The translations under genes were made by a program, and so were the position numbers. Shown here one piece after another: positions 24,392 to 35,741 of a stretch of 64,000 nt of DNA (within the stretch, counting starts at the first letter, position 1; the number at the start of each line of letters is the position of its first letter). The stretch covers positions 434,001 to 498,000 of the forward strand of contig SKCR01036751.1 in NCBI GenBank assembly GCA_019454045.1, given 5' to 3'. This DNA comes from Zanthoxylum bungeanum. Taxonomy: Eukaryota > Streptophyta > Magnoliopsida > Sapindales > Rutaceae. Under the pieces are notes generated by a model, which saw only the letters and a list, made by a program, of their open reading frames with translations, was not told the DNA's origin and ran no database searches.

Positions 24392-24976
24392 TGTAGGAAC
24401 TGCATTTTTGCATATAAGTCCCGATGATGAGTCTCGTATGAAGACACTACCTCTTTGATTGTGAAAGTCGCGGGAAACGGACGTCGGAAGGAAATAGTCA
24501 AGAATTGACACATTGATGGATTTAATTCGCTGGAGTAGCTTCGGGTTCGCTTGTTGGACCTCCGTTTTAAAACACCTCCCTAGCCCAAGCCCATTAAATC
24601 ACACCCAATAATAATTAAAACATTTAAAACACATATCACAAATTAAATTAAATTAAAATTAAATTGAATTAAATTAAAACCAATTAAATTGAAATTAAAC
24701 ACAAATTAAATTAAACTAAATTAAAACCAATTAAATTAAACACAAATTAAATAAATTCCCCACCAATTACAATTATTCCTTTCCTTTAATAAACTAAATA
24801 AAATAAATTCCAATTTACTTGATTTCTTTCCTTTTAAAAAATCCCATACCAAACCCTAACATGCACTGTTATATAAAGAAAATACAAAAACCCTAATGGC
24901 CTCTCTCCTCTTTCTCCCAAAAAAACCAGTAACCCTAACTCCCAAAACACTTCACGCTCATCCTTCTCTGGACTGG
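24392..24976 (+). repeat. A-prime 3' LTR, left part
   Basis: Near copy of 17178-17767. It stops at the TSD ACTGG (24972-24976) of element G and resumes at 33246. Confidence 0.9.
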
Positions 24977-27065
24977 TGTAGGCATTGCATTTTTCGCATG
25001 TGAAACCCGATGATGAGTCTCAGTTGGAGGCACTACCTTTTTACCTAAGGATATGGCGGGAAACGGAGGTCAGAAGGGGAAATTCAGAATAAATACGTCA
25101 TCAAGTTCATTTCACAAGTTCACTGTCTTCGTTAGTGCTGCGTTCGTTACTTCGTTCGAACGTCAGGCAGATTACGGACGTTCGTGCCGCGTCCGAATGG
25201 GCGTTCGAACGGAGTCGGTATTTCTGGTTTTGATGTTAGCCTCGCACCCCAACCCAATTAGCCCCCCAAAGCCCATAAAACACATCCCAATTTAATTAAA
25301 TTAAACATTAAATATTAAATAAAATTTTTAAACCATTTACCAATTAAATAAAACATAAAATATAATCGTACCTAATATGATAAATCAAATATATTAACTT
25401 CATAATCTAACAAATTAAATGCCTAATTAACACCAATCAAATATTCAACCTTCCTAATTCACCAAATTTTGTCCCCCCAATCAATCAAATCATTTCCTTG
25501 TTTGACACCAAATCCAATCTTTTCCTTGTGAGACAAAGGGAAACCCTAACCCTTCTCTATATAAACAACCCCTAACCAAAACATGCACTCCCTTCACACA
25601 ATTGGAATTCAAGCCCAAAACCCTAAGACATTCCTCTCCTCTCTCACGAAAAGGTCGATAAAAACAAACTAAATAAACCCTAGAAAACTCACCACACCAT
25701 GCAACCTTCACGTTGAAGCCCATAACGCCACTTGCCGCTTCAGCCACTCTCCACGACCTCGCCACATGCCCTGAGCGAGCAACCCTCAGACCTCACCTCT
25801 CAACAGCTCATGTTGCACCCATATAAGCCCTCACGCCCCTACCTTCAACCACGCCCTTACCTTCAACACGTCTTCAACAAGCAGCCACTATCACGCACAA
25901 CAACCCTGCCTTGATTCACGCACTAACCACTTCAACAAATAAAGCCAACCTGAACACGTCCACGCCTAACCCTCCCATAGCCTCACATGTAACCTACACA
26001 CTCAAATAATTCACACGAGCATCAGACTCATAGCCATACGGCCACGCATAAATTACACTCAACATGCACTAACCGACCGACCCCATTAGCCAATTCCTAG
26101 CCGCACACAGCCCAGCACCTTCAAAAGCAACCATACTCCCTCCACGTACACAAACAAAGGCCACATAGCTTAACGCCACAAAGCGCCTGTCTTCACACCT
26201 TCATCAGCCCACAGCCCCACGCTTAGACAACTGCCCACATACCTTCATCAGCCCAAAACCTGCACGCCACTGCCTCACTCGACCCACGCCACTGCCTCAC
26301 TCAACCCACGCTACTGCCTCACTGAACAATCCCCGCAAAACCTCCCTGAAACAAGCCTTTAACTGCCACATATTCCACCTTAAAACCTGCCGCAATATAA
26401 CCCAGTCCAGTCGCATATTTCACCAACCAAATCGACACAAACAGTCCCCAAATCTCTGAAAACTGTCCCAAAAATGCACCTAATTCTGCCCCAGAAACTG
26501 CCGCAAAACACCACCCAAAACCGCACTTAAAACACCCAAAACAGTAAGCCTAATTCGTGACCAGAAAATACAAAGAAAACAGCAGCAAAACAGAGTGAAA
26601 ACAGCGAGTAAAACAGCAAAACAGCAGGCTAAGACGTTAATCCAGTCAACCGGAAGAGTTACGGAGTGATAGCCCTTCCGACGGCCGTGAAACGCGAGTC
26701 CGAGAGTCGACGAAAAAGGTTAGACCTGAGGGTATTTTTCACACTCGTTTTCAGTTTTATTTTTATTATTTATTGAGTATTGTTCGCATGATTATTATGT
26801 TAAAATGTATGTTGTGGCCCTTGAGTATATAAATATGCATGTATTACGAAATATTGTATGTTGTGGCCTTGGAATAAAATGAAAGATGTGTCAACTCTCG
26901 CGGTATATCGGATGGAAACCCGGACATAAATTTCATAGCCGATTTCGGATAGACGGTAGTATGATCTGTACTCGGGATACAACTCCATGTACCGCTTGAG
27001 TAAACGACACATTCTTTTGTTTTATGTTGTTTTGATTTGTTTGTCATTCGTTACTTGAATTCTGC
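24977..27065 (+). repeat. Element G 5' LTR, truncated at its 3' end
   Basis: Aligns with 30622 to about 32711. The match ends at TTGAATTCTGC (27055-27065), after which the sequence is RT. It carries the CG-rich CGTTCGAACG segment at 25132-25227. Confidence 0.9.
25132..25227. repeat. CGTTCGAACG-rich segment in the element G LTR (copy 1)
   Basis: A run of CGTTCGTTAC, CGTTCGAACG, GGACGTTCGTGCCGCG and GGGCGTTCGAACGGAG. Read on the same strand it parallels 43051-43145 in the Copia-B leader. The second LTR copy is at 30778-30873. The A-prime LTR lacks it. Confidence 0.7.
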
Positions 27066-28122
27066 TATGTATTCATTTGCAGATGGGTTTTCAGGTTACA
27101 ATCAGGTTCTCATTGCCGAGGAAGACAAACATAAGACTGCATTTGTTACTGAGTGGGGTACTTATTGTTACAAGGTTATGCCGTTTGGACTTAAGAATGC
27201 GGGGGCTACCTATCAGCGGATGGCCACTACATTATTCCACACAACTTGATGCACAAGAGATTGAGGTGTATGTGGATGACATGATGGTGAAATCAGAGAC
27301 AATGGTTGGGCATATTGAAGCACTGTAAAGGTTCATTCAGAGAGTTGACAGATACGACCTGCGGCTTAATCCCAAGAAATGTGTGTTTGGGGTGACATCA
27401 GGGAAATTGCTTGGTCATACAGTGGGAATGGGCGGAATAGAGGTAGACTCCGAAAGATCAAGGCAATCACAGAAATGCATGCACCGAAGACAGAAAAGGA
27501 AGTCAGAGCATTCTTGGGGAGATTCAGTACATCAGTCGGTTCATTGCCAAGTTGACATCGGTATGTGAGCCTATCTTCAAACTGTTGAGAAAAGATCAGC
27601 CAGTGAGATGGAATGAACAGTGTCAGACAGCCTTCGACAGAATCAGAGAGTACTTGATAAAGCCACCTGTATTGAAACCTCCGAGACCGGGCAGACCTTT
27701 GATATTGTATTTGGCTATAGAATCAGAAGCACTGGGGGCTATGATGGTACATGCAGATGAGACAGGGGTAGAACATGCAGTCTATTATCTGAGTAAGAAG
27801 ATGCTCCCGTATGAGGCTCTCGATATCAGGAAGTTGAGAAGATCTGTCTTGCAGTGGTATGGGCTTCCAGAAAATTGCGACATTACTTCCAGTCATACAA
27901 GATCCAGGTAGTGGCAAAGGAGAATCATCTGAAGTATCTTCATTCAGTGCCTTCACTAGTGGGAAAATTGGGCAGATGGTTGGTATTGCTGACAGAGTTT
28001 GACATTAAGTATCTCACCTCCAAAGTGATCAAAGGGCGAGCAGTAGCAGAGTTTCTGGCAATGCAACCTGTTGAGGGGGATCAGTATAAGTTCGAATTTC
28101 CAGATGAAGAGATCCAAGCAAT
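27066..28122 (+). pseudogene. Element G reverse transcriptase and first RNase H (5'-truncated, frameshifted)
   Basis: The remnant starts inside RT at [14 protein letters not shown], continues through [20 protein letters not shown] and GATYQRM, shifts frame at about 27245 and shows the catalytic EVYVDDMMVKS at about 27260-27292. Further shifts follow near 27330-27550; the connection/RNase H part is clear in WNEQCQTAF, LYLAIESEALGAMM and YYLSKKML, then KLRHYFQSYKIQVV in another frame at about 27870. The front third of RT with its first aspartate region is gone. In life it would make element cDNA. Confidence 0.88.
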
Positions 28123-28530
28123 AACAGTTCAGAGATGGAAGATGTACTTTGACGGAACAATGAATAACAAGGGAGCCGGAATATGGATCGTGATAGTAAC
28201 CCCCGAGGGAGAGACTTTGCCTTTGGCCAAGAGGTTGACATTCAGGGTGACTAACAACATGGCCGAGTATGAAGCATGTGCTTTTGGTTTGACAGCATTG
28301 ATAGCCTTGAAGGCCGGAAGTGTGGAAATCTACGGAGATTCTATGTTGGTAGTCCAGCAGATGCAATGAGAATGGGAGTTGAAAGAAGAACGGTTGAAGC
28401 CTTACCTTTTTTACCTCAGAAAATTGGCACAGGTTATCCCCGAGTGTAAGTTTCAACACTTGCCGAGAGAAGAGAATCAGATGGCAGATGCATTGGCTAC
28501 ACTAGCAGCGACTTGGGAAAATCCAGAGAA
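28123..28530 (+). pseudogene. Element G archaeal-type RNase H domain
   Basis: Following the usual RNase H there is a second fold: YFDGTMNNKGAGIWIV (first D), NNMAEYEACAFGL (E), EIYGDSMLVV (D) and, after one in-frame TGA at 28367-28369, LPREENQMADALATLA (last D). This extra aRNH between pol RNase H and integrase is a hallmark of the Tat/Ogre/Retand group of Ty3/gypsy elements. All acidic positions survive; the single stop is the main lesion. Confidence 0.82.
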
Positions 28531-29928
28531 GTTAGTGATGAGACTGTTGATACTGACTACAGCAAGTAAACCTGTTTATGAGATAGAAAGAATTCTGGAA
28601 GTTAAGGTTGACGACGGTAAACCTTGGTATTATGACATTCAGAGGTATCTGGAACATGGTGAACTCCCGGAAGGGGCAGGCAGAAAAGACAGAATAGTCA
28701 TTCAGAAGTTAGCTTCCCAGTATGTGATTTTGAAAGGGGAACTGTACAAGAGACATGCAAACGGTATTCAGTTGAAGTGTTTGAGAAAAGAAGAAGCTCA
28801 GCATGTAATGGAAGAAATGCACGCCGGGGTATGTGGTCCGCACATGAACGGGTTGAATCTGTCCCGCAAGATAGTAAGACAAGGTTTTTATTGGTCAACC
28901 ATGGAAACAGACTGCGCGAAGATGGTAAAGCACTGTCATGACTGTCAAGCACATGGTAATTTGAATCACTTACCGCACACAGAGTTGCACAGGTTGTCAG
29001 AGCCGTGGCCTTTCTCAACATGGGGGATTGATATGATTGGGGAAATTCGACCGAATGCATCAAATGGGCATCGCTTCATAATAGTGGCGGTAGATTACTT
29101 CTCGAAGTGGGTGGAAGCCGAATCATTCCGTAATGTTACAGCAAAGCAGATGGCAAAGTTTATAGCTCGGAACCTCATTTGTCGGTATGGTATGCCGCAT
29201 CATGTAGTGACAGACAACGGGGTCCAGTTTCAAGGAGAGACGAGGCAATGTTACAGAGGTATGAGATAGGCCACCACAAGTCATCACCGTACAGGCCGCA
29301 GGCAAATGGGGCAGTTGAGGCAGCCAACAAGACTATAAAGACGATTCTAGCCAAGATGACAGAAAACTGCAGTGATTGGGCTGAGAAATTACCGTATGCT
29401 TTGTGGGGGTACAGAACATTAGTAAGAACAGCAACAGGGGCCACACCTTACTCTTTGGTCTATGGAATGGAAGCAGTATTGCCAGTAGAAGTGGAAATAC
29501 AGTCTATGAGGGTATTAACAGAGGCAGAATTACCGGAACAGGATTGGGCCGCACAGAGGTTTGATCAGTTAGCACTATTGGATGAGAAGAGAACGAAGTC
29601 TTTGTATCACATGCAGTTGTATCAGAAGAGACTAGCCCGAGCATTCAACAAGAAAGTGCGTCCTACCAATATCAGAAAGGGTGATTTGGTACTTAAGCAG
29701 TTGAGGCCGTCGACGATAGATCCGAGAGGAAAATTCAGACCAAACTGGGAAGGACCTTACATAGTACAGAAGGTAATGGGAAATGGAGCAGTGAAGCTAT
29801 CAGACTTGGAAGGAAACGAGTTCACCGAGCCGATCAACGTAGACAGATTGAAGCAATACTTTGCCTGGGGGGGAGAAGACCGAGCAGTTACCACGGAAAT
29901 TAGCAGAAGACCTAACCCAACGGAATAA
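28531..29928 (+). pseudogene. Element G integrase
   Basis: An HHCC zinc-binding zone (MHAGVCGPHMNG then CHDCQAHG at about 28815-28960) precedes the DDE core: WGIDMIGEI, VTDNGVQF and, after a frameshift near 29230-29270, SPYRPQANGAVEAANK with the catalytic E. The C-terminal part (LVLKQLRPSTIDPRGKF, NWEGPYIV) and the end of pol at RRPNPTE and stop (29926-29928) follow in frame. It would join element DNA to chromosomal DNA. All catalytic residues are present, but the frameshift breaks the chain. Confidence 0.88.
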
Positions 29929-30049
29929 GAAAATCATTCATGCATACACGTAACATTGCATTCTCTTTGTGTTTGTTTATGTTTTGTGTTCGCAGGTTCA
30001 AAGAAAGGAGAAAGCGGCAGAAATGAGCCAAACAACGTCAACGCAATTT

Positions 30050-30490
30050 CAGTTTTTGGGATGAGTCCCAAGGGGCGAGGCCCATATCAGCTTGGGGGCG
30101 AGGCCCATATCATGTCATCTCCGGGTATGGAGACACATCATCAGTTCGAGGGCGAGGTCCCTATAGTCAGCGGTGTTGGGTCGAGGTGCCCAGGGTCGAG
30201 GTGCCCCCGTTGTCAGTTGTAGTTCCGGGTCGAGGTGCCCAGGGTCGAGGTACCCACTACATCATCAGTTCGAGGGCGAGGTCCCTATAGTCAGCGGTGT
30301 TGGGTCGAGGTGCCCAGGGTCGAGGTGCCCCCGTTGTCAGTTGTAGTTCCGGGTCGAGGTGCCCAGGGTCGAGGTACCCACTACATCATCAGTTCGAGGG
30401 CGAGGTCCCTATAGTCAACGGTATTGGGTCGAGGTGCCCAGGGTCGAGGTGCCCCCGTTGTCGGTTGCAATTATCGGGACGCGTCCCAGG
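30050..30490 (+). repeat. Element G 3' UTR tandem repeat, about 121-bp period
   Basis: Units made of TCGAGGTGCCCAGGGTCGAG, CCCCGTTGTCAGTTGTAG, CACTACATCATCAGTTCGAG and GTCCCTATAGTCAGCGG repeat roughly 2.5 to 3 times. The sub-motifs GGGTCGAGG and CATCATCAG are shared with the A-prime array. Confidence 0.85.
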
Positions 30491-30607
30491 ATCGAGGTCC
30501 GCTGCAGCACCAACTCAGCTCGAGGCAGCAGCCGAGCCAGGTAAGTAAAAATGCATTGCATAACTTTGATAGGATTGTTCAAAGTCACACACTGCACAAG
30601 TCCCATC

Positions 30608-30621
30608 AAAGTGGGGGCGAC
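30608..30621 (+). other. Element G polypurine tract
   Basis: AAAGTGGGGGCGAC directly before the 3' LTR, identical to that of A-prime. Confidence 0.7.
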
Positions 30622-33240
30622 TGTAGGCATTGCATTTTTCGCATGTGAAACCCGATGATGAGTCTTAGTTGGAGGCATTACCTTTTTAGCTAAGGATATG
30701 GCGGGAAACAGAGGTCGGAATGGGAAATTCAGAATAAGTACGTCATCAAGTTCATTTCACAAGTTCACTGTCTTCGTTAGTGCTGCGTTCGTTACTTCGT
30801 TCGAACGTCAGGCAGATTGCGGACGTTCGTACCGTGTCCGAATGGGCGTTCGAACGGAGTCAGTATTTCTGGTTTTGCTGTTAGCCTCGCACCCCAGCCC
30901 AATTAGCCCCCCAAAGCCCATAAAACACATCCCAATTTAATTAACTTAAACATTAAATATTAAATAAAATATTTAAACCATTTACCAATTAAATAAAACA
31001 TAAAATATAATCATACATAATAAGATAAATCAAATATATTAACTTCCTAATCTAACAAATTAAATGCCTAATTAACACCAATCAAATATTCAACCTTCAT
31101 AATTCACCAAATTTTGTCCCCCCAATCAATCAAATCATTTCCTTGTTTGACACCAAATCCAATCTTTTCCTTGTGAGAAAAAGGGAAACCCTAACCCTTC
31201 TCTATATAAACAACCCATAACCAAAACATGCACTCCCTTCACACAATTGGAATTCACGCCCAAAACCCTAAGACATTCCTCTCCTCTCTCACGAAAAGGC
31301 CGATAAAAACAAACTAAATAAACCCTAGAAAACTCACCACACCATGCAACCTTCACGTTGAAGCCCATAACGCCACTTGCCGCTTCAGCCACTCTCCACG
31401 ACCTTGCCACATGCCCTGAGCCGAGCAACCCTCAGACCTCACCTCTCAACAGCTCACGTTGCACCCATATAAGCCCTCACGCCCCTACCTTCAACCACGC
31501 CCTTACCTTCAACACGTCTTCAACAAGCAGCCACCATCACGCACAACAACCCTGCCTTGATTCACGCACTAACCACTTCAACAAATAAAGCCAACATGAA
31601 CACGTCCACGCCTAACCCTCCCCTAGCCTCAAACGTAACCTACACACTCAAATAATTCACACGAGCAGCAGACTCATAGCCACACGGCCACGCATAAATT
31701 GCACTCAACATGCACTAACCGACCGACCCCATTAGCCAATTCCTAGCTGCACACAGCCCAACACCTTCAAAAGCAACCATACTCCCTCCACGTACTCAAA
31801 CAAAGGCCACATAGCTTAACGCCACAAAACGCCTGCCTTCACACATTCATCAGCCCACAGCCCCACGCTTAGACAACTGCCCACATACCTTCATCAGCCC
31901 AAAACCTGCACGCCACTGCCTCACTCGACCCACGCCACTGCCTCACTCGACCCACGCTACTGCCTCACTGACCAATCCCCGCAAAACCTCCCTGAAACAA
32001 GCCTTTAACTGCCACATATTCCACCCTAAAACCTGCCGCAATATAACCCAGTCCAGTCGCATATTTCACCAACCAAATCGACACAAACAGTCCCCAAATA
32101 TCTGAAAACTGTCCCAAAAATGCACCTAATTCTACCCCAGAAACTGCCGCAAAACACCACCCAAAACCGCACTTAAAACACCCAAAACAGTAAGCCTAAT
32201 TCGTGACCAGAAAATACAAAGAAAACAGCAGCAAAACGGAGTGAAAACAGCGAGCAAAACAGCAAAACAGCGGGCTAAGACGTTAATCCAGTGAACCGGA
32301 AGAGTTGCGGAGTGATAGCCCTTCCGACGGCCGTGAAACGCGAGTCCGAGAGTCGACGAAAAAGGTTAGACCTGAGGGTATTTTTCACACTCGTTTTCAG
32401 TTTTATTTTTATTATTTATTGAGTATTGTTCGCATGATTATTATGTTAAAATGCATGTTGTGGCCCTTGAGTAGATAAATATGCATGTATTACGAAATAT
32501 TGTATGTTGTGGCCTTGGAATAAAATGAAAGATGTGTCAACTCTCGCGGTATATCGGATGGAAACCCGGACATAAATTTCATAGCCGATTTCGGATAGAC
32601 GGTAGTATGATCTGTACTCGGGATACAACTCCACGTACCGCTTGAGTAAACGGCACATTCTTTTGTTTTATGTTGTTTTGATTTGTTTGTCATTCGTTAC
32701 TTGAATTCTGCATGTTATTTATTTGATGTGTTCATGAGATGGTATTCAAGCATGATTAGGCCATTAGCATGCTACTTGGTTCTTAAGCATGATTTAGCCC
32801 ATTTAGTTGTTCATTTTCAAGCATGATTAGTCATTTATTTTGCGTTGGGAATTCGCATTATGTTTAGTTTTGTTCTTTATTTTCCACATTATATAATTGA
32901 GGTATGCCATGAGATTATAGTATGATATTGTCGTTATAATGGTTTATTTTATGCATGCGAACTTAGGAGTAAAATTGTCCTTAGAAATATGTTGCTTAGG
33001 CTTGGTTAGATTATTGCACAAATCATTTTATTACAAGTGGCATAAGTAAGGGACCATTCCGAACCCAATGGTTTGAGGTCTTCCCTTGCGAGGGGTGAGT
33101 GCGGCCTTAAATTATTTTCCCGGTTCACACCGGGTGGCGACTCCATTATTCTTTGGTTTATTCCCCCGCGGGCTACTCCGTACTCCCAACCGGGCCGCGA
33201 ACCCGGGACAGCATGCGTCGCCCAGTTCCTGTGTCCCACA
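30622..33240 (+). repeat. Element G 3' LTR (2619 bp)
   Basis: Complete LTR, TGTAGGCATTGC to GTGTCCCACA, differing from the truncated 5' copy by scattered substitutions. Its last 250 bases (ACAAGTGGCATAAGTAAG, CCTTGCGAGGGGTGAGTG) resemble the end of the A-prime LTR, showing that the two families are related. Confidence 0.92.
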
Positions 33241-33245
33241 ACTGG

Positions 33246-35415
33246 CTCTCCCTCTTCTTATCTCTCTAAAAACAAACCAAAACCCTAGTCGCAGAGGACC
33301 ACCCTTCAAGACACTCTCGGCTAAGCAGCAAATAGACACGCCCCCAGCCAGTACTTTCACGACAAGAAACCCTAGAAACCCTTCTCTCTCGCATATCCAA
33401 TCGGCAGCCCCCTGAACTTCACTAAAGCCACGACAACAATCACAAACAAAGACCCTTAACCAAGGTATCACTCACTACCACAAACCCGAGACACAACCCT
33501 CACACCACGATCAGACCCTGAACACTTACACACCAACTCCACTCACTCAAACAAAACTCACGGCAAACATAGACCACAAACCTTAAAAGCACAAATAGCT
33601 CACACCACTCACAAGCCATAAAAATGCCCCTTAATGGAACCAGATCAAGCCGACAAACCCTATCCTCACCAGCCATCGCAGCCCTCACAGATACAAGCCA
33701 TCGCAGCCCTTACAGACTTCAAACCTCACCTAACTCTCGACACACACATTCACTTCTCAACCCTAGAGTCCTCATCATCTCTCGTCCTTCACAAATCAGA
33801 AACGATGAAACCTAAGCTTCTCATTGAACCGAAACAAACAACAATAAACCAACACACATCCGACAATCATCACACATACGTCTTCTAACTACCCCACACT
33901 CGAGCAGCCACAAACCTTGACGACACTTTACGTCCTTCACGTAACCCTCAGCCAAGCAGCAAACGAGATCACGTCACCAGCCCTCTCTCCAAAATTCACG
34001 CTATCTCCACCTACGCGTCTCACCAAGCCTTCAACAGCCCCTGCCTACGCATCCCACAAGCCTTCAAAAGTCACCCACCTACGCGTCTCACCAAGACATT
34101 CACGTTGTGCCACCTGCCTCACGCCAAAATTAGCCTTCACGTCACGCCAAAACTAACTCTCTTCAATTCTGCCAACCCTCTCGCCACATACTCCCCCTAT
34201 TAACCACGCCCAGCCACATAACGTCCTCACACATCCCCCTCACATCAACCGACTGATCTGTAACCTCTCGGCGAATAATCAACGTCACACAGCTGCTCAT
34301 CCTATAACATCACACATCAATACCCTTACGTAAATCACACCTTCAAACAACAACCAACACAGCCACGCATAAAGTCCAGTAAAACTGCCCAGAACAGCTC
34401 CTGAAAACTGCTGAAAAACTCCCCCTAAACCCTTCCAAAACCGCAGCCCAAACCAGTCCAAATAACCCGCAAAACAGTCCCATAATTACCAAAAAATAGT
34501 GACCAGAAAATACAACAAAAACAGCAGTGAAACAGCAGCTCAAACAGCGAAACAGCAAAGAAAAATGTTGGATTAGTGAACCGAAAAAGTTGCGGAACAT
34601 CAACCCTTCCGACGACCGTGTAATGCGCTTTCGAGAGACGACAAAAGAGGTTAGACCTGATGGCACCTTCTTTATTTATTATCTTTCGTTCCTTTTATTT
34701 ATTTGAATATATTATCGCATGAGAGTCGTTTATTGAGGCATGATGTGAATTCCGGATGAGCGGAATATGTGTTCTCTTTTGTGGTATATCGGATGGAAAC
34801 CCGGACGTAAATTCTGTAGCCAAATCCGAATGGATGGTAGTACGGTTTGTACTCGGGATACAATGCTACGTACTGCTTAAGAGACACACGTATTTCATTT
34901 CATCCAACCTTGTATTCGAGCATGATTTAGTCTAGTATGTGATTTAGTTATTTATTTTTAAGCATGAGTAGTTATTTGTTTTGCGTTTGGAATTTACATT
35001 AGGTTTATATTGTTGTTTGCTTTTCGCATTATATAGTTGAAATATGTTCATGATATTGCTGTGTGTTGTTGTGTGTTATGAGGACTTACTTTCCAAGCAT
35101 GAAAACTTAGACATAGGATTTATCTTTATGAACATGAACTAGATATAGGTTGTTCTTGAGCATGTTGCGTAGATTCGGTTAGTTTATCGCACAAATCACA
35201 TCATTACAAGTGGCATAAGTAAGAGATCATTCCGAACCCAACGGTTTGAAGTCTTCCCTTGCGAGGGGTGAGTGCGGCCTTAAATCACATTTTCCCGGTT
35301 CACACCGGGTGGCGACTCCATGTTATTTCTCCGGTTTAGTTCCCCCGCGGGCTATTCCGTACTCCCAACTAGGCCGCGAGCCTAGAACAGCGTCGTCCAC
35401 CGTCTGTGTCCTACA
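33246..35415 (+). repeat. A-prime 3' LTR, right part
   Basis: Continues the LTR interrupted at 24976 (matches about 17765-19949) and ends GTGTCCTACA next to the TSD ATAAT. Confidence 0.9.
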
Positions 35416-35728
35416 ATAATCATGCAAATTCTAATCATACATAGAATCATCAAGCATATGAGTTTTAATATGTTGGAATTATTTTATGCATGAAATAACT
35501 TTGACTAATATTTAATTATGATATTGCATTTTATTTTATTCAAATAAATTTATTATTCATTTTTTTCTGCAGATGCGTGAACTTTAAATGCAATTTCACA
35601 ATCCAAATATTAACCAAATCATGCAAAACTTGTGCCTAAAATTAATTTCAGGGTGTTAGCTTTCCAACGAGCTTTTAAACACCCAATTTTGAGTTCAAAC
35701 GGTGACAACTAATCAAAACAAAAACGGC
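35416..35728 (-). other. Copia-A leader, 5' part
   Basis: AT-rich leader between the Copia-A PBS and the A-prime insertion. It is continuous with 17177 leftward once A-prime is removed. Confidence 0.7.
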
Positions 35729-35740
35729 GCGCTGATACCA
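35729..35740 (-). other. Copia-A primer-binding site, initiator tRNA-Met type
   Basis: On the minus strand TGGTATCAGCGC lies one base inside the 5' LTR. It matches the standard plant PBS TGGTATCAGAGC at 11 of 12 bases, fixing element orientation. Confidence 0.85.
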
Positions 35741-35741
35741 C

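Larger units (their letters stand above)
24977..33240 (+). mobile_element. Element G: Ty3/gypsy retrotransposon, Tat lineage, innermost insertion
   Basis: Flanked by a perfect TSD ACTGG (24972-24976 and 33241-33245). It starts TGTAGGCATTGC and ends GTGTCCCACA. The 3' LTR is complete (2619 bp). The 5' LTR is cut short and joined directly to the middle of RT, so about 0.53 kb of LTR plus PBS, gag, protease and the front of RT are missing. The remaining pol has RT, RNase H, an archaeal-type RNase H and integrase, the domain set of the Tat group. Confidence 0.93.
17178..35415 (+). mobile_element. Element A-prime: pol-less Ty3/gypsy (Tat-type) retrotransposon
   Basis: Flanked by a perfect TSD ATAAT (17173-17177 and 35416-35420), with LTRs starting TGTAGG and ending CCTACA. 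LTR1 is 2772 bp; LTR2 is split by element G into 585 and 2170 bp (2755 in total). Between them are 4.4 kb with a tRNA-Arg PBS, purine-rich DNA, tandem repeats and a polypurine tract but no gag or pol. Its 3' tail (about 21700-21890) matches the end of pol and the start of the 3' UTR of element G, so it is a deletion derivative of a Tat-lineage element that needs a partner's enzymes. Confidence 0.9.

Noticed and set aside
25053..25295. Open frame inside the element G LTR, repeated at 30698-30940
   Set aside because: It is present twice only because LTRs are duplicated; it has no domain and lies in LTR promoter-side sequence.
28698..29063. Minus-strand open frame of 121 codons
   Set aside because: Antisense shadow of the element G integrase.
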